Assembly: GCA_035551675.1 (NCBI GenBank)
Contig: DASZMV010000067.1
Location: forward strand, 1 to 64,000
Length of the DNA stretch: 64,000 nucleotides
Origin: JAFECT01 sp035551675
GTDB taxonomy: Bacteria > Pseudomonadota > Alphaproteobacteria > Caulobacterales > Caulobacteraceae
Direction: 5' to 3'
The position numbers were made by a program, and so were the translations under genes. Shown here piece after piece: positions 25,055-34,220 of the stretch (position 1 is the stretch's first letter; each line of letters begins with the position of its first letter). The notes beneath the pieces are model-generated. The model ran no database searches and had not been told where the DNA came from. It saw nothing but the letters and a program-made list of their open reading frames with translations.

Positions 25055-26626
25055 ATGTTCGATCACCCCTCCTTCGGACCTGTACCCCACGACCGCGTCT
25101 TCATCTTCGACACCACCCTGCGCGACGGCGAGCAGTCGCCGGGCTTCTCCATGAACGCGGGCGAAAAGCTGCGCATGGCCGAGGCCCTGGCCCAACTCGG
25201 CGTCGATGTGATCGAGGCCGGGTTTCCGGTCGCCTCCCCCGACGATTTCGAATCCGTTCGCCGCATTGCGGAGGGGGTGAAGGGTCCGGTGATCTGCGGC
25301 CTCGCGCGCGCGGCGGAAGCGGACATCGCCGCCTGCGCCGAAGCCCTGGCGCCGGCGGAGCGCAGGCGCGTCCACACCTTCATCTCCACCAGCCCGCTGC
25401 ATCGCAAACACAAGCTGCGGATGGAGGCCGACGACGTGATCGACGCCATTACGCGCTCGGTGCGCCTTGCCCGCAATCGGTGCGAGGATGTGGAGTGGTC
25501 GGCGGAGGACGCCACCCGCACCGAGCCCGACTTCCTCTGCCGCGCCGTCGAAGCCGCCATCGCGGCGGGCGCGACGACCATCAACCTGCCCGATACGGTC
25601 GGTTATGCGACGCCAAAGGACATCCGGCGCATGTTCGAGGACGTCCGCGCCCGGGTCCCGGCAGCGGACAGCGTCATCTTCTCCACCCACAACCACAACG
25701 ACCTGGGGCTGGCGGTCGCCAACGCCCTCGCGGCCGTCGACGCGGGCGCCCGGCAAATCGAATGCACCGTGAGCGGCATCGGCGAGCGCGCGGGCAATGC
25801 CTCGCTGGAGGAGGCGGTCATGGCCATGCGTACGCGCCGCGACGCCTATCCGTTCACCACCGGAATCGAGACCACCCGCATTCTGAAAACCGCGCGCCTG
25901 CTCGCCGCGGTCACCGGCTTCGACGTGCAGCCGAACAAGGCCATCGTCGGCCGCAACGCTTTTGCTCACGAGAGCGGCATTCACCAGGACGGCATGCTGA
26001 AACACGCCGGCACCTACGAGATCATGACCCCCGAGAGCGTCGGCTGGACCCGCTCGAACCTGGTGCTCGGCAAACACTCCGGCCGCGCGGCCTTCCGCGA
26101 AAAGCTGAAGGCGCTGGGCTTCGATGACCTGGACGAGGCCACGGTCAACGCTGCTTTCGCCGCGTTCAAGACCGTCGCCGACCGCAAGAAGGTGGTCTAC
26201 GAGGACGATCTCCTGGCGCTTGTCGACGAGACCGTCGCGCGGCGCCAGGAAGGCGTGCGCCTCGTCTCGCTCGAGGCCCGCGCGACCAGTCACGGCGAAC
26301 CCAAGGCTGTCGTCGAGCTGGAGATCGACGGCGAGCGCGTTTGCGCCGAAGCGAGCGGCGACGGCGCGGTGGACGCGGCGTTCAACGCGGTGCGCGCGAT
26401 CGCGCCGCACGCGGCGCGGCTGACCCATTTCAGCGTCCAGGCGGTGACCGAGGGCTGCGACGCCCAGGCCCGCGCCGGCGTGCGCCTCGATGCGGACGGA
26501 ACCATCGTCGACGGTCAGGGCGCCGACACCGATACGGTGGTCGCCGCCGTGCGGGCCTATGTTCACGCCCTCAACAAGCTTGCCGCCCGGCAAAGGCGCA
26601 CGGCGCCGCTTCGCGCGGCCGGATAA
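25055..26626 (+). CDS. leuA: 2-isopropylmalate synthase
   Basis: 523 residues. The catalytic TIM barrel opens with FDTTLRDGEQSPGFSM and includes the metal ligands in STHNHNDLGLAVAN. NAFAHESGIHQDGMLK follows, and the C-terminal LeuA dimerisation and leucine-feedback domain runs from about residue 385. It condenses acetyl-CoA and 2-oxoisovalerate, committing carbon to leucine. The ATG at 25055 gives the canonical short N-terminus; an open frame continues upstream into ilvC but is not expected to be used. It lies 98 nt after ilvC and 15 nt before ilvD. Confidence 0.96.
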   Translation: MFDHPSFGPVPHDRVFIFDTTLRDGEQSPGFSMNAGEKLRMAEALAQLGVDVIEAGFPVASPDDFESVRRIAEGVKGPVICGLARAAEADIAACAEALAPAERRRVHTFISTSPLHRKHKLRMEADDVIDAITRSVRLARNRCEDVEWSAEDATRTEPDFLCRAVEAAIAAGATTINLPDTVGYATPKDIRRMFEDVRARVPAADSVIFSTHNHNDLGLAVANALAAVDAGARQIECTVSGIGERAGNASLEEAVMAMRTRRDAYPFTTGIETTRILKTARLLAAVTGFDVQPNKAIVGRNAFAHESGIHQDGMLKHAGTYEIMTPESVGWTRSNLVLGKHSGRAAFREKLKALGFDDLDEATVNAAFAAFKTVADRKKVVYEDDLLALVDETVARRQEGVRLVSLEARATSHGEPKAVVELEIDGERVCAEASGDGAVDAAFNAVRAIAPHAARLTHFSVQAVTEGCDAQARAGVRLDADGTIVDGQGADTDTVVAAVRAYVHALNKLAARQRRTAPLRAAG

Positions 26627-26641
26627 CCCAAAGGACAGCTC

Positions 26642-28492
26642 ATGCCGCAGCTTCGATCCCGCACCACAACCCACGGCCGCAACATGGCGGGCGCGCGCGG
26701 GCTGTGGCGCGCCACCGGCATGAAGGACTCCGACTTCGGCAAGCCGATCGTGGCCGTCGCCAACTCGTTCACCCAGTTCGTGCCCGGCCATGTGCACCTG
26801 AAGCACCTGGGCCAGCTGGTCGCGCGCGAGATCGAGCGCGCCGGCGGCGTGGCCAAGGAGTTCAACACCATCGCGGTCGACGACGGCATCGCCATGGGCC
26901 ACGACGGCATGCTCTACAGCCTGCCCTCGCGCGAGCTGATCGCCGACAGCGTGGAGTATATGGCCAACGCTCACTGCGCCGACGCGCTGGTCTGCATCTC
27001 CAACTGCGACAAGATCACGCCCGGCATGCTGATGGCGGCGCTGCGGCTGAACATTCCGACGGTGTTCGTGTCCGGCGGACCGATGGAGGCCGGCAAAGCG
27101 CAGATCAAGGACAAGACGGTCGCGCTCGACTTGGTCGACGCCATGGTGGCGGCCGCCGACGAGCGGGTCAGCGACGCCGAGGTCGCGGTGATCGAACGCT
27201 CGGCCTGTCCCACCTGCGGCTCGTGCTCGGGCATGTTCACCGCCAATTCGATGAACTGCCTGACCGAGGCCCTGGGCCTCGCCCTGCCGGGCAACGGCTC
27301 GGTGCTGGCGACGCATGCGGATCGCGAGCGCCTGTTTGTCGAGGCGGGCCACCTGGTCGTCGACCTGGCGCGGCGCTGGTACGACAACGACGACGCGCGC
27401 GCTCTGCCGCGTTCGATCGCGAGCTTCGAAGCGTTCGAGAACGCCATGACGCTGGACATCGCCATGGGCGGATCCACCAACACCGTGCTGCACCTGTTGG
27501 CCGCCGCGCACGAGGGGGGCGTGGACTTCACCATGGCCGACATCGACCGGCTGTCGCGCCGGGTCCCGGTGTTGTGCAAGGTCGCCCCCGCCAAGGCCGA
27601 CGTCCACCTGGAAGACGTGCACCGCGCCGGCGGGGTGATGGCGATCCTGGGCGAGCTCGATCGCGCGGGCCTGCTTCACAGCGGTCTTCCGACCGTGCAC
27701 AGCCCCACCCTCGCCGACGCGCTGACGAACTGGGACGTGGCGCAGTCCAAGCGCGAAGACGTCGGACGCTTCTATCGCGCCGCGCCCGGCGGGGTGCCGA
27801 CCCAGGTCGCCTTCAGCCAGGACAGGCGGTTCGAGGCGCTCGATCTCGACCGCGCAACCGGCGCCATCCGCGACGCGGCGCATGCGTTCAGCACCGACGG
27901 TGGACTCGCGGTCCTCAGCGGCAACCTCGCGCCGGACGGCTGCATCGTGAAGACCGCGGGCGTGGACGACAGCGAACTCGTGTTCGCCGGTCCCGCGCGC
28001 GTGTTCGAGAGCCAGGACGAGGCGGTGTCCGCCATCCTCGGTGGACGCGTCGTCGCGGGCGATGTGGTGGTGATCCGCTACGAAGGTCCGCGCGGCGGCC
28101 CCGGCATGCAGGAGATGCTCTATCCCACCAGCTACCTGAAATCGAAAGGCCTGGGGAAGGCCTGCGCCCTGATCACCGACGGCCGCTTCTCCGGCGGCAC
28201 CTCGGGCCTGTCCATCGGCCATGTGTCGCCCGAGGCGGCGGACGGTGGCGCGATCGCGCTCGTCGAAGACGGCGACCCCATCGAGATCGACATTCCCGCA
28301 CGCCGCCTGTACCTGGCGATCGACGCCGACACGCTCGATCAACGACGCGCCGCGATGAGCGCACGCGGCGCAAAGGCGTGGAAGCCGCGGATACGCGAGC
28401 GCAAGGTCTCCACCGCGTTGAAAATCTATGCGGCGCTGGCAACCAGCGCCTCAAGGGGCGCGGTGCGCGATCTCGATGCGCTAGCGCGATAG
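26642..28492 (+). CDS. ilvD: Dihydroxy-acid dehydratase
   Basis: 616 residues, full length. It dehydrates dihydroxy acids to the 2-oxo acids of Val and Ile/Leu synthesis using an Fe-S cluster. The cluster and active site lie in VCISNCDKITPGM and SACPTCGSCSGMFTANSMNCL, and the C-terminal substrate region in ITDGRFSGGTSGLSIGHVSPEA. It starts with AAAGGACAGCTC upstream and ends the plus-strand operon, overlapping the 3' end of the opposing response regulator gene by 12 nt. Confidence 0.97.
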   Translation: MPQLRSRTTTHGRNMAGARGLWRATGMKDSDFGKPIVAVANSFTQFVPGHVHLKHLGQLVAREIERAGGVAKEFNTIAVDDGIAMGHDGMLYSLPSRELIADSVEYMANAHCADALVCISNCDKITPGMLMAALRLNIPTVFVSGGPMEAGKAQIKDKTVALDLVDAMVAAADERVSDAEVAVIERSACPTCGSCSGMFTANSMNCLTEALGLALPGNGSVLATHADRERLFVEAGHLVVDLARRWYDNDDARALPRSIASFEAFENAMTLDIAMGGSTNTVLHLLAAAHEGGVDFTMADIDRLSRRVPVLCKVAPAKADVHLEDVHRAGGVMAILGELDRAGLLHSGLPTVHSPTLADALTNWDVAQSKREDVGRFYRAAPGGVPTQVAFSQDRRFEALDLDRATGAIRDAAHAFSTDGGLAVLSGNLAPDGCIVKTAGVDDSELVFAGPARVFESQDEAVSAILGGRVVAGDVVVIRYEGPRGGPGMQEMLYPTSYLKSKGLGKACALITDGRFSGGTSGLSIGHVSPEAADGGAIALVEDGDPIEIDIPARRLYLAIDADTLDQRRAAMSARGAKAWKPRIRERKVSTALKIYAALATSASRGAVRDLDALAR

Positions 28493-28894
28493 AGAGACGT
28501 CGGTCGATGTCTTCTCGGATCTGGCCCGCGCGTCCGTCAACACCAACTGCTCCAACGGCGCCTTCAGTTCGACAAGGGACACAGGCTTGCAGAGAACCGG
28601 GGCCGACCTGAACTGGGCCGGCAGATCGCCGTCGATATAGCCGGTGAGGAACAGGAAAGGCGTACCGGCACGCATCAAAGCCTCGGCGACAGGGTAGCTG
28701 CGCACCCGGCCGAGCGATACGTCGAGGAGCGCGGCGTCGACGGCCTGCTCTTGGATGAGCTCCAGCGCTTCCTGCACGCTGGATGCGGGACCGACGGCGT
28801 CGTATCCCAACTCGTCGAGCATGGCCTCGAGAAGGTCGGCGATGAGCCACTCGTCTTCGACGATCAGGATTCTCGGGCGCGCGCCGTCACTCAT
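28481..28894 (-). CDS. Single-domain response regulator
   Basis: 137 residues, essentially one receiver domain: acidic pocket in ILIVEDEWLIA, phospho-acceptor Asp in ALLDVSLG, Thr in FLFLTGY and Lys in VLCKPVS. No output domain is present; the last 25 residues are polar. Its start overlaps the stop of the hybrid kinase by 8 nt, so the kinase is its likely phosphodonor. Such stand-alone receivers beside HWE/HisKA2 kinases usually relay phosphate or feed the general stress response. Confidence 0.88.
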   Translation of the reverse strand: MSDGARPRILIVEDEWLIADLLEAMLDELGYDAVGPASSVQEALELIQEQAVDAALLDVSLGRVRSYPVAEALMRAGTPFLFLTGYIDGDLPAQFRSAPVLCKPVSLVELKAPLEQLVLTDARARSEKTSTDVSLSR

Positions 28895-31800
28895 TGGGCG
28901 CCTCCTTCGGGAAGCTGAGCGAGACCTGCAGGCCCGTCGGGTCGAACCGGATGTTACACGCGCCGCCCAAGCCACGCACGGTCTCGCGCTCGATCAATTT
29001 CAAGCCGAAGCCGGTGTTGCGTTCCTCCGAAACCGGAGGGCCGTCGATTTCACGCCAGGCCAATTGGATTTCCTGCGCGCCGTTGTGCGCGTGCTCGTCC
29101 CAGGATAGCTCGACGCGACCGTCCGGCTGGCTGAGCGCGCCGTACTTTCCGGCGTTCGTCGCCAGTTCGTGCAGCACCATGCCCACCGACAGCGCCTGCT
29201 TTGGGTTGAGCCGCAACTGCGGACCGTTCAGGGCGACCCGATCCGGACCGTAGGGCGCGAGCTGGGGTTTCACCAGATCGCGCATCAGCGTCTCGGTCCA
29301 GTTCTCGCGCGCCAGCAGTTCATAGCTCTTCGCCATCGCCTTGATGCGCTCGACCAGGCGGTCCTTGAAGGCCTTGGCGTCCGGCGCGTCCTTGTAGGTG
29401 TGCTCGGCGATGCTGATCACCACGGCCAGCATGTTCTTCACGCGGTGGTTCAGTTCGGCGATCAGCACCTGCTGGTGCGCCTCGGCATTGGCAAGGGTGG
29501 TGACGTCGACGAAGGTGAGCACCACGCCGGAGATCTTGTCCGAGTCCTTGTAGGGGACCAGGCGCAGCAGGTATTTCGCGCCGCGGCTCTCGTGGTCGAC
29601 GGCGCGCTCCACTGTCTCGCCGGTGGCGAACACCTTGCGGATGTCGTCCTGCAATCCCGGCAGTTCGACGTGGCCGGCGAGGTCGGTCAGCGGGCGGCCC
29701 CGGTCGCTGGGACGGATCTTGAAGATCTCCGACACGGCGGGGGTGAAGCTGCGGATGACCAGGTCGCGGTCGAGGAAGACGGTGGCGACGCGCGTGCTCT
29801 CGAACAGATTGGTCAGGTCCAGATTGGCGCGGTCGAGCTGGTCGACCTTGCCGTTCAGCTCGGCGTTGACGGTGTGGAGTTCCTCGTTGACCGACTGCAG
29901 CTCCTCCTTGGAGGCCTCCAGTTCTTCGTTGGTCGACTGGACCTCTTCGTTGACCGACACCAGCTCCTCGTTGGAAGACTTCAGCTCCTCCAGGGCGGTC
30001 TCGTATTCCTCGATCAGCGACTGCAGGCGCTCGCGCGTATCGCGCAACTCGCGCTCCAACTGCACGTAGGATTCGTCCGATCGGTCGGTCGCATTGTCCG
30101 CCTCCTGCCGGCTCAACATCGGTCCGACGTCGGTGAACAGGATCAGGAACAGGCGCTCTTCGGGCGGCGAATCGCGCATGGGCTCGACCACCAGGTCGAC
30201 GCGCTGAACCCGGTCGTCCTCGCCCTCGACAACGATGCCCGAGCGTTCCACGCGGGCGTCGGTTTCGATCGCCTCGCGCAGGCTGGTGCGCAGGTCCAGC
30301 CGCAGGCCCTTGCGCGCGAGGGTGGACAGCTGGCGCGACGGCGCGCCGGGCGCAGCCTCGAGATATTTTCCGGTTCGGGCGGAGTAGAACACGATGTCGC
30401 CGTCGCGGTTCACCACCACGTGCGCGGGCGCAAAACGCTCCAGCACGTAACCCTCGACCGATTGTCTGAGGGCTACCGGCCCCGCGCCATGCGAGCCGGT
30501 CAACCGCGCGGGGGTGAAGGGCGCCGGGCGGAAGCCCGAAACGCTGAGCGGCAAGCGAACCCGCGAGGCGTCTTCGCGGCTTCGAAACACACGGTTCTTC
30601 TTGTCGATGGCGGTGAACAGGTCGGCGAACTGGGAGACGTTCTCCGACGTGCCGAGGAACAGATAGCCGCCGGGTTTCAGCGCGTAGTGAAAGGTCGGAA
30701 TGACCTGGTTCTGCATATCCGCGCCGAAATAGATCAAAAGGTTGCGGCACGAGACCAGGTCGAGCCTGGAGAACGGCGGATCGCGGATCACGCTGTGCGG
30801 TGAAAACACGCAGATGTCGCGCACGTCCTTGGTCAGCAGATAGCTGCCGTCGTCATAGGTGAAGAAGCGTTTGCGTCGTTCTTCGGAGACGCTGTCGAGC
30901 AAAGCCTCCGGATAGCGGCCCGCGCGCGCGACCGAAAGCGCGTGGTCGTCGATGTCGGTGGCGAAAATCTGCACCCGCGGCTTGGCCGCAAGGCGCTGCA
31001 TGTGCTCCTGCATCAGGATGGCGATGGAGAACACTTCCTCGCCGGTGGCGCATCCCGGCACCCAGACGCGGATAGCATCCTCGGCGCCGCGGCCGGCGAA
31101 CAGTTTCGGAATGACCTGTTCCTCGAGCACCTTGAAGGCGTCCGCGTCGCGGAAAAAGTTGGTGACGTTGATCAGGAGGTCGCGGAACAGCGCGCTGACC
31201 TCCTTCGGCTCCTGGCGCAGGCGCTCGATATAGGCCTCGAGGCTGTCGAGGTGGTTGACCTGCATCCGGCGCTGCACGCGGCGCAGGAAGGTCTTGCCCT
31301 TGTAACCGGCAAAGTCGTGGCCAAGCTGGTTGCGGATGATCGCGCAGATCTCGTGGCGCGCGTCGTTAAGCGCCTTATCGTCATCGTCGCGGCGCTCGTC
31401 GGCCATCAACCGCTCGAAGTTCAGCAGGCTGGCCGCGAACTCCACCAGGCGGGTTCCCATCTGCTCCGCCGGCGTGGCGATATCGACCATGCCGCTGGCG
31501 ATCGCGCTCTCGGGCATGTCGGGATAGTTGGGCCCGCTGCTGTCCGACGTCGACTGGGCGATGGTCAGCCCGCCGCGCTCCTTGATCGCCTTGACGCCGA
31601 GGGTGCCGTCGCCGTCGCCGCCTGACAGCACAACGCCCGCGGCGCATTCGCCCTGGTCCATCGCCAGCGCGGAAAAGAAGATGTCGATCGGCTTGCGCTC
31701 GCGGCGCAGCGAGATGGGTTTCCGGACCCGCAGCTTGCCGTTTTCGATGTCGAGGATCGCGTCGGGCGGCAGGATGTGGACTTCGTTCGCCGCCACCACC

Positions 31801-32012
31801 GCGCCGTCGGCGGCCACGTGGACCGGCATGGACGTGTAGCGACCGACGATTTCCGGCAACAGGCTTCGCCGTTCCGGATTGAGGTGGGTCACGACCACAA
31901 AGCCGCAGCCGGAATTCTCCGGGACGCCACGGAAGAAACCCTCGAGCGCCTCCACGCCGCCGGCCGACGCGCCGACGCCTACGATCGGAAAGGGCGCTTC
32001 GCGCCTCGCCAT
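28887..32012 (-). CDS. CheB-CheR-PAS-HWE histidine kinase fusion
   Basis: 1041 residues in one chain. About 8-190 is a CheB-type methylesterase (Ser16 in GASAGG, His in VTHLNPE, Asp in LSGGDGDGT). About 210-480 is a CheR-type methyltransferase (VWVPGCATGEEVFSIAI, DLVSCRNLLIYF). Degenerate PAS regions follow, then a glutamate-rich coiled coil (about 645-730, repeated NEEL and ELKSSNEEL), a PAS domain (about 735-840) and an HWE-family kinase with phospho-His856 in ELNHRVKNML and GFGLKLIERET in the ATP lid. Soluble; no membrane segment is seen. Input is unknown. The downstream overlapping receiver is the likely partner. Confidence 0.93.
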   Translation of the reverse strand: MARREAPFPIVGVGASAGGVEALEGFFRGVPENSGCGFVVVTHLNPERRSLLPEIVGRYTSMPVHVAADGAVVAANEVHILPPDAILDIENGKLRVRKPISLRRERKPIDIFFSALAMDQGECAAGVVLSGGDGDGTLGVKAIKERGGLTIAQSTSDSSGPNYPDMPESAIASGMVDIATPAEQMGTRLVEFAASLLNFERLMADERRDDDDKALNDARHEICAIIRNQLGHDFAGYKGKTFLRRVQRRMQVNHLDSLEAYIERLRQEPKEVSALFRDLLINVTNFFRDADAFKVLEEQVIPKLFAGRGAEDAIRVWVPGCATGEEVFSIAILMQEHMQRLAAKPRVQIFATDIDDHALSVARAGRYPEALLDSVSEERRKRFFTYDDGSYLLTKDVRDICVFSPHSVIRDPPFSRLDLVSCRNLLIYFGADMQNQVIPTFHYALKPGGYLFLGTSENVSQFADLFTAIDKKNRVFRSREDASRVRLPLSVSGFRPAPFTPARLTGSHGAGPVALRQSVEGYVLERFAPAHVVVNRDGDIVFYSARTGKYLEAAPGAPSRQLSTLARKGLRLDLRTSLREAIETDARVERSGIVVEGEDDRVQRVDLVVEPMRDSPPEERLFLILFTDVGPMLSRQEADNATDRSDESYVQLERELRDTRERLQSLIEEYETALEELKSSNEELVSVNEEVQSTNEELEASKEELQSVNEELHTVNAELNGKVDQLDRANLDLTNLFESTRVATVFLDRDLVIRSFTPAVSEIFKIRPSDRGRPLTDLAGHVELPGLQDDIRKVFATGETVERAVDHESRGAKYLLRLVPYKDSDKISGVVLTFVDVTTLANAEAHQQVLIAELNHRVKNMLAVVISIAEHTYKDAPDAKAFKDRLVERIKAMAKSYELLARENWTETLMRDLVKPQLAPYGPDRVALNGPQLRLNPKQALSVGMVLHELATNAGKYGALSQPDGRVELSWDEHAHNGAQEIQLAWREIDGPPVSEERNTGFGLKLIERETVRGLGGACNIRFDPTGLQVSLSFPKEAPNE

Positions 32013-32077
32013 GCTCTGCCCTCGATAGCGTTTATCACCTTAACGCGAAAAGCGAGCGGCATGGTCAATTTCTTTGT

Positions 32078-32101
32078 CCGCCCCCCCGTCAGGCGGGGCG
32101 G
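32078..32101 (-). other. GC hairpin downstream of the DUF6894 gene
   Basis: CCGCCCC and GGGGCGG form a 7-bp stem just after the DUF6894 stop and ahead of the kinase promoter region. No T-run follows, so it is at most a weak terminator. Confidence 0.3.
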
Positions 32102-32103
32102 GT

Positions 32104-32505
32104 TCACCCCGCAGCGGCCTTGGCCAGCCGGTTGGACATGCTGCCGGCGCACCGCCGGGCTTCGGCCAGTTGGACCGCCAGCTCCGCCTTCAGCGCACGG
32201 CTGCGGGCGAGGTTGCGGTGCAGGCTCTCCATGACGCCTTCCATCGGTCGCACCCGCGCGCCCGCGCCCGGATTCAGCACCTCGCGGAAGGGCACCTCCA
32301 GCACAAGGTTGCGGTCCCGGTCGAAGATCTCGAACCGATAGATGTTTGGGTCGCCGCCGCCGCTCCTCAACAACAGATCGCGGCTGATCTCGACGGCGGC
32401 GCGGTGGGCTTCGAGGTACGCGTCGTCCACGCTGGGGTACAGGATCCCCACCTCGTCCCGGTCACGCCGGGTCGGCGAGACCATATCGAAGTAGAAAAGT
32501 CTCAT
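32104..32505 (-). CDS. DUF6894 family protein
   Basis: 133 residues. The first 75 resemble the DUF6894 proteins common in alphaproteobacteria: MRLFYFDMVSP, a DEVGILYPSVDDAYLEA stretch and an Ile-rich strand ending in FDRDRN. The rest is a charged helix with no recognised domain. Function unknown; no signal or membrane segment. GGAAG lies just before the ATG. The gene overlaps the end of the Crp/Fnr regulator by 44 nt, so it is probably expressed from the same transcript. Confidence 0.75.
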   Translation of the reverse strand: MRLFYFDMVSPTRRDRDEVGILYPSVDDAYLEAHRAAVEISRDLLLRSGGGDPNIYRFEIFDRDRNLVLEVPFREVLNPGAGARVRPMEGVMESLHRNLARSRALKAELAVQLAEARRCAGSMSNRLAKAAAG

Positions 32506-33223
32506 CGGTCTTCCTTGCTGGGGGCGGGGAGCGGCCGAGGTAGTCGGCCTGGAAACCCCCGGCTTCGGTCAAGCGCGGCTCGTCGCAGATGGTGAGTCTG
32601 CCGCGGCCAAGTTGAATCAGGCCTTCGGCGCGCAGTTGTTGAACCATTCGGTTCACATGCACGCACGACAGGCCGAGCATGTCGGCGAGGTCGGTCTGGG
32701 TCAGCGGAAAATCGCAGACGGCATGCGAAGCGAGGCCCGCCGCGCGCATGCGGTGCATCACTTCGCACATCAGGTGCGCCAGCCGTTCGAAGGCGGATCG
32801 ACGCCCGAGCCCCACCAGCCATTCCTCGGTGGCGATGCCGCGCAGCGCGGTCGCCCGCCACAGAGCCCGACCGATCTGCGGCCGTTCCGTGATCAGAGCC
32901 TGCACATCGGTCATGCGCGCCTGGGCCACGGTCGCGAGGGTCAGCGCGCGAGTCGCGGCGCTCGATCGTCCGAGCACGAGCGCCGTCAGGTCGAGACAAT
33001 CGCCGGGCAGGAAAAGCGCGAGGCATTGCTGGCGCCCGTCGGCAAGAACCCGAACCGCTTGCGCGAATCCGTCGACGAGGATCGAAACGAAGGGTGAGCG
33101 GGCGCCTTCGTCGGTAAGCAGTTCAGATTTCGCGAGGGTCCGCTGCGACGCAAAGAGCGACGCGAAGACGGCGGCGTCGGTATCCTGTAATCCGAGACTG
33201 CGGACGGCGCGGTCGAGGCTCAC
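32462..33223 (-). CDS. Crp/Fnr family transcriptional regulator
   Basis: 253 residues from GTG at 33223, chosen because AAAGGGA precedes it by 8 nt; an in-frame ATG at 33289 is possible. A cyclic-nucleotide-binding-like fold (about 10-125) precedes a winged helix with TDLADMLGLSCVHVNRMVQQLRAEGLI (about 175-215). The FNR cysteines are not seen, so oxygen sensing by an Fe-S cluster is unlikely. The last 25 residues run into the DUF6894 gene. Targets are unknown; hemerythrin is transcribed divergently. Confidence 0.85.
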   Translation of the reverse strand: MSLDRAVRSLGLQDTDAAVFASLFASQRTLAKSELLTDEGARSPFVSILVDGFAQAVRVLADGRQQCLALFLPGDCLDLTALVLGRSSAATRALTLATVAQARMTDVQALITERPQIGRALWRATALRGIATEEWLVGLGRRSAFERLAHLMCEVMHRMRAAGLASHAVCDFPLTQTDLADMLGLSCVHVNRMVQQLRAEGLIQLGRGRLTICDEPRLTEAGGFQADYLGRSPPPARKTDETFLLRYGLADPA

Positions 33224-33605
33224 CGTGATATCCCTTTGGGCGGCGCAAGCGTAGCTGTTGCCGCGTGACGGTTTCCCAAGGTTAGGCAAAGTCTCACTGA
33301 AAGCAAGCCTGGCAAAATCCCCTTTCTGCCTCCCGAATATTCAAAGTCTTAGCCTCAGCACAACGGCGGCGGAACACCCATCTTGCCCACCGGCGGCGCT
33401 GCGGCGCGGGCCGACGCGACGGCGGCGCAAGGAGAGCGCTGACGCACGCCCTTGGTTGCAGCCATTTTATGGGGAATTCGCGGCGGCAACGTCCTGCTTT
33501 GGGTCCACCGAATACAGCGGCGTTGCAAACGCTGAGTCAGACCTGCGCCGCGGAACCCTGGCCGCGTGCGGCGTGTTCGCATGCATCGACCACAGGAATG
33601 CAACC
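33224..33605. other. Crp/Fnr - hemerythrin intergenic region
   Basis: This 382-nt gap shows no convincing gene. It contains an EcfG-like promoter close to hemerythrin and a more AT-rich stretch near 33300-33355 that may hold the regulator promoter. Confidence 0.4.
33552..33577 (+). promoter_or_regulatory. EcfG-like general stress promoter for hemerythrin
   Basis: GGAAC at 33552-33556 is followed after 17 nt by TGTT at 33574-33577, one base off the GGAAC-N16/17-CGTT consensus. Start of transcription would be near 33585, about 20 nt before the ATG. Confidence 0.5.
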
Positions 33606-34220
33606 ATGGCCATTCTCGACAAGATGATTTCCGCCGTCACGCCGCCCGAGAGCGACGAGAAGCGACGCGAAGCCCATGCGAAGGCGCGCGCCTGCGCCGA
33701 ACCGGGGGACTGGCTGTCGGTCATTCTCGACCATCACGAAGGCGTCGAAGCAGCCTTTGCCGCGGTGAAAGCGGCAGACGGCGCCGAACAACGTCTGCGG
33801 GCGCTGAAGCGGTTAGGGACCTTGCTCAACGGCCATTCGATGGCGGAAGAGGCGACGGTCTATCCGGCGATCGCCGATGCGGACTCCAAGATGTCGGCGA
33901 ACACCGCCTACACCGAACAGGTGGCGGCCAAGATGCAGTTGGCGGCGCTCGAGCTTATGGACCCGATGGGCAAGGATTTCCTCGACAAGTTCGGCCATCT
34001 CGAGGGCGCGGTCCTTCACCACGTCTACAAGGAAGAGAGCGAGTGGTTTCCCGACCTGAAGCGCAAGGCGAATCCCGCGTTGCAGGCCCACGTCACCCAA
34101 CGCTATCTGGAGGAATACGATCGCTACATGGGCGAGGACGCGGAAGAATCCGGCATGAGGCTGGGGGAAGCGCGGTCTTTCACCGGTGCAGCGCAGGCGC
34201 CTCAGCCGCCGCAGATCTAG
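33606..34220 (+). CDS. Hemerythrin HHE domain protein
   Basis: 204 residues. A four-helix hemerythrin-like domain spans about 38-150 with the expected iron ligands in ILDHHEGVEAAF, LLNGHSMAEEATVYPAI and GAVLHHVYKEESEWFP. Such proteins bind O2 or NO, or handle iron under oxidative and nitrosative stress. The C-terminal 30 residues are low complexity. The ATG at 33606 sits about 20 nt after an EcfG-like promoter start. The 3' end overlaps the convergent DUF72 gene by 41 nt. Confidence 0.88.
   Translation: MAILDKMISAVTPPESDEKRREAHAKARACAEPGDWLSVILDHHEGVEAAFAAVKAADGAEQRLRALKRLGTLLNGHSMAEEATVYPAIADADSKMSANTAYTEQVAAKMQLAALELMDPMGKDFLDKFGHLEGAVLHHVYKEESEWFPDLKRKANPALQAHVTQRYLEEYDRYMGEDAEESGMRLGEARSFTGAAQAPQPPQI

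Noticed and set aside
25037..28342. A 1101-codon open frame antisense to leuA and ilvD
   Set aside because: Same GC artefact; it spans two well-supported genes and their gap.
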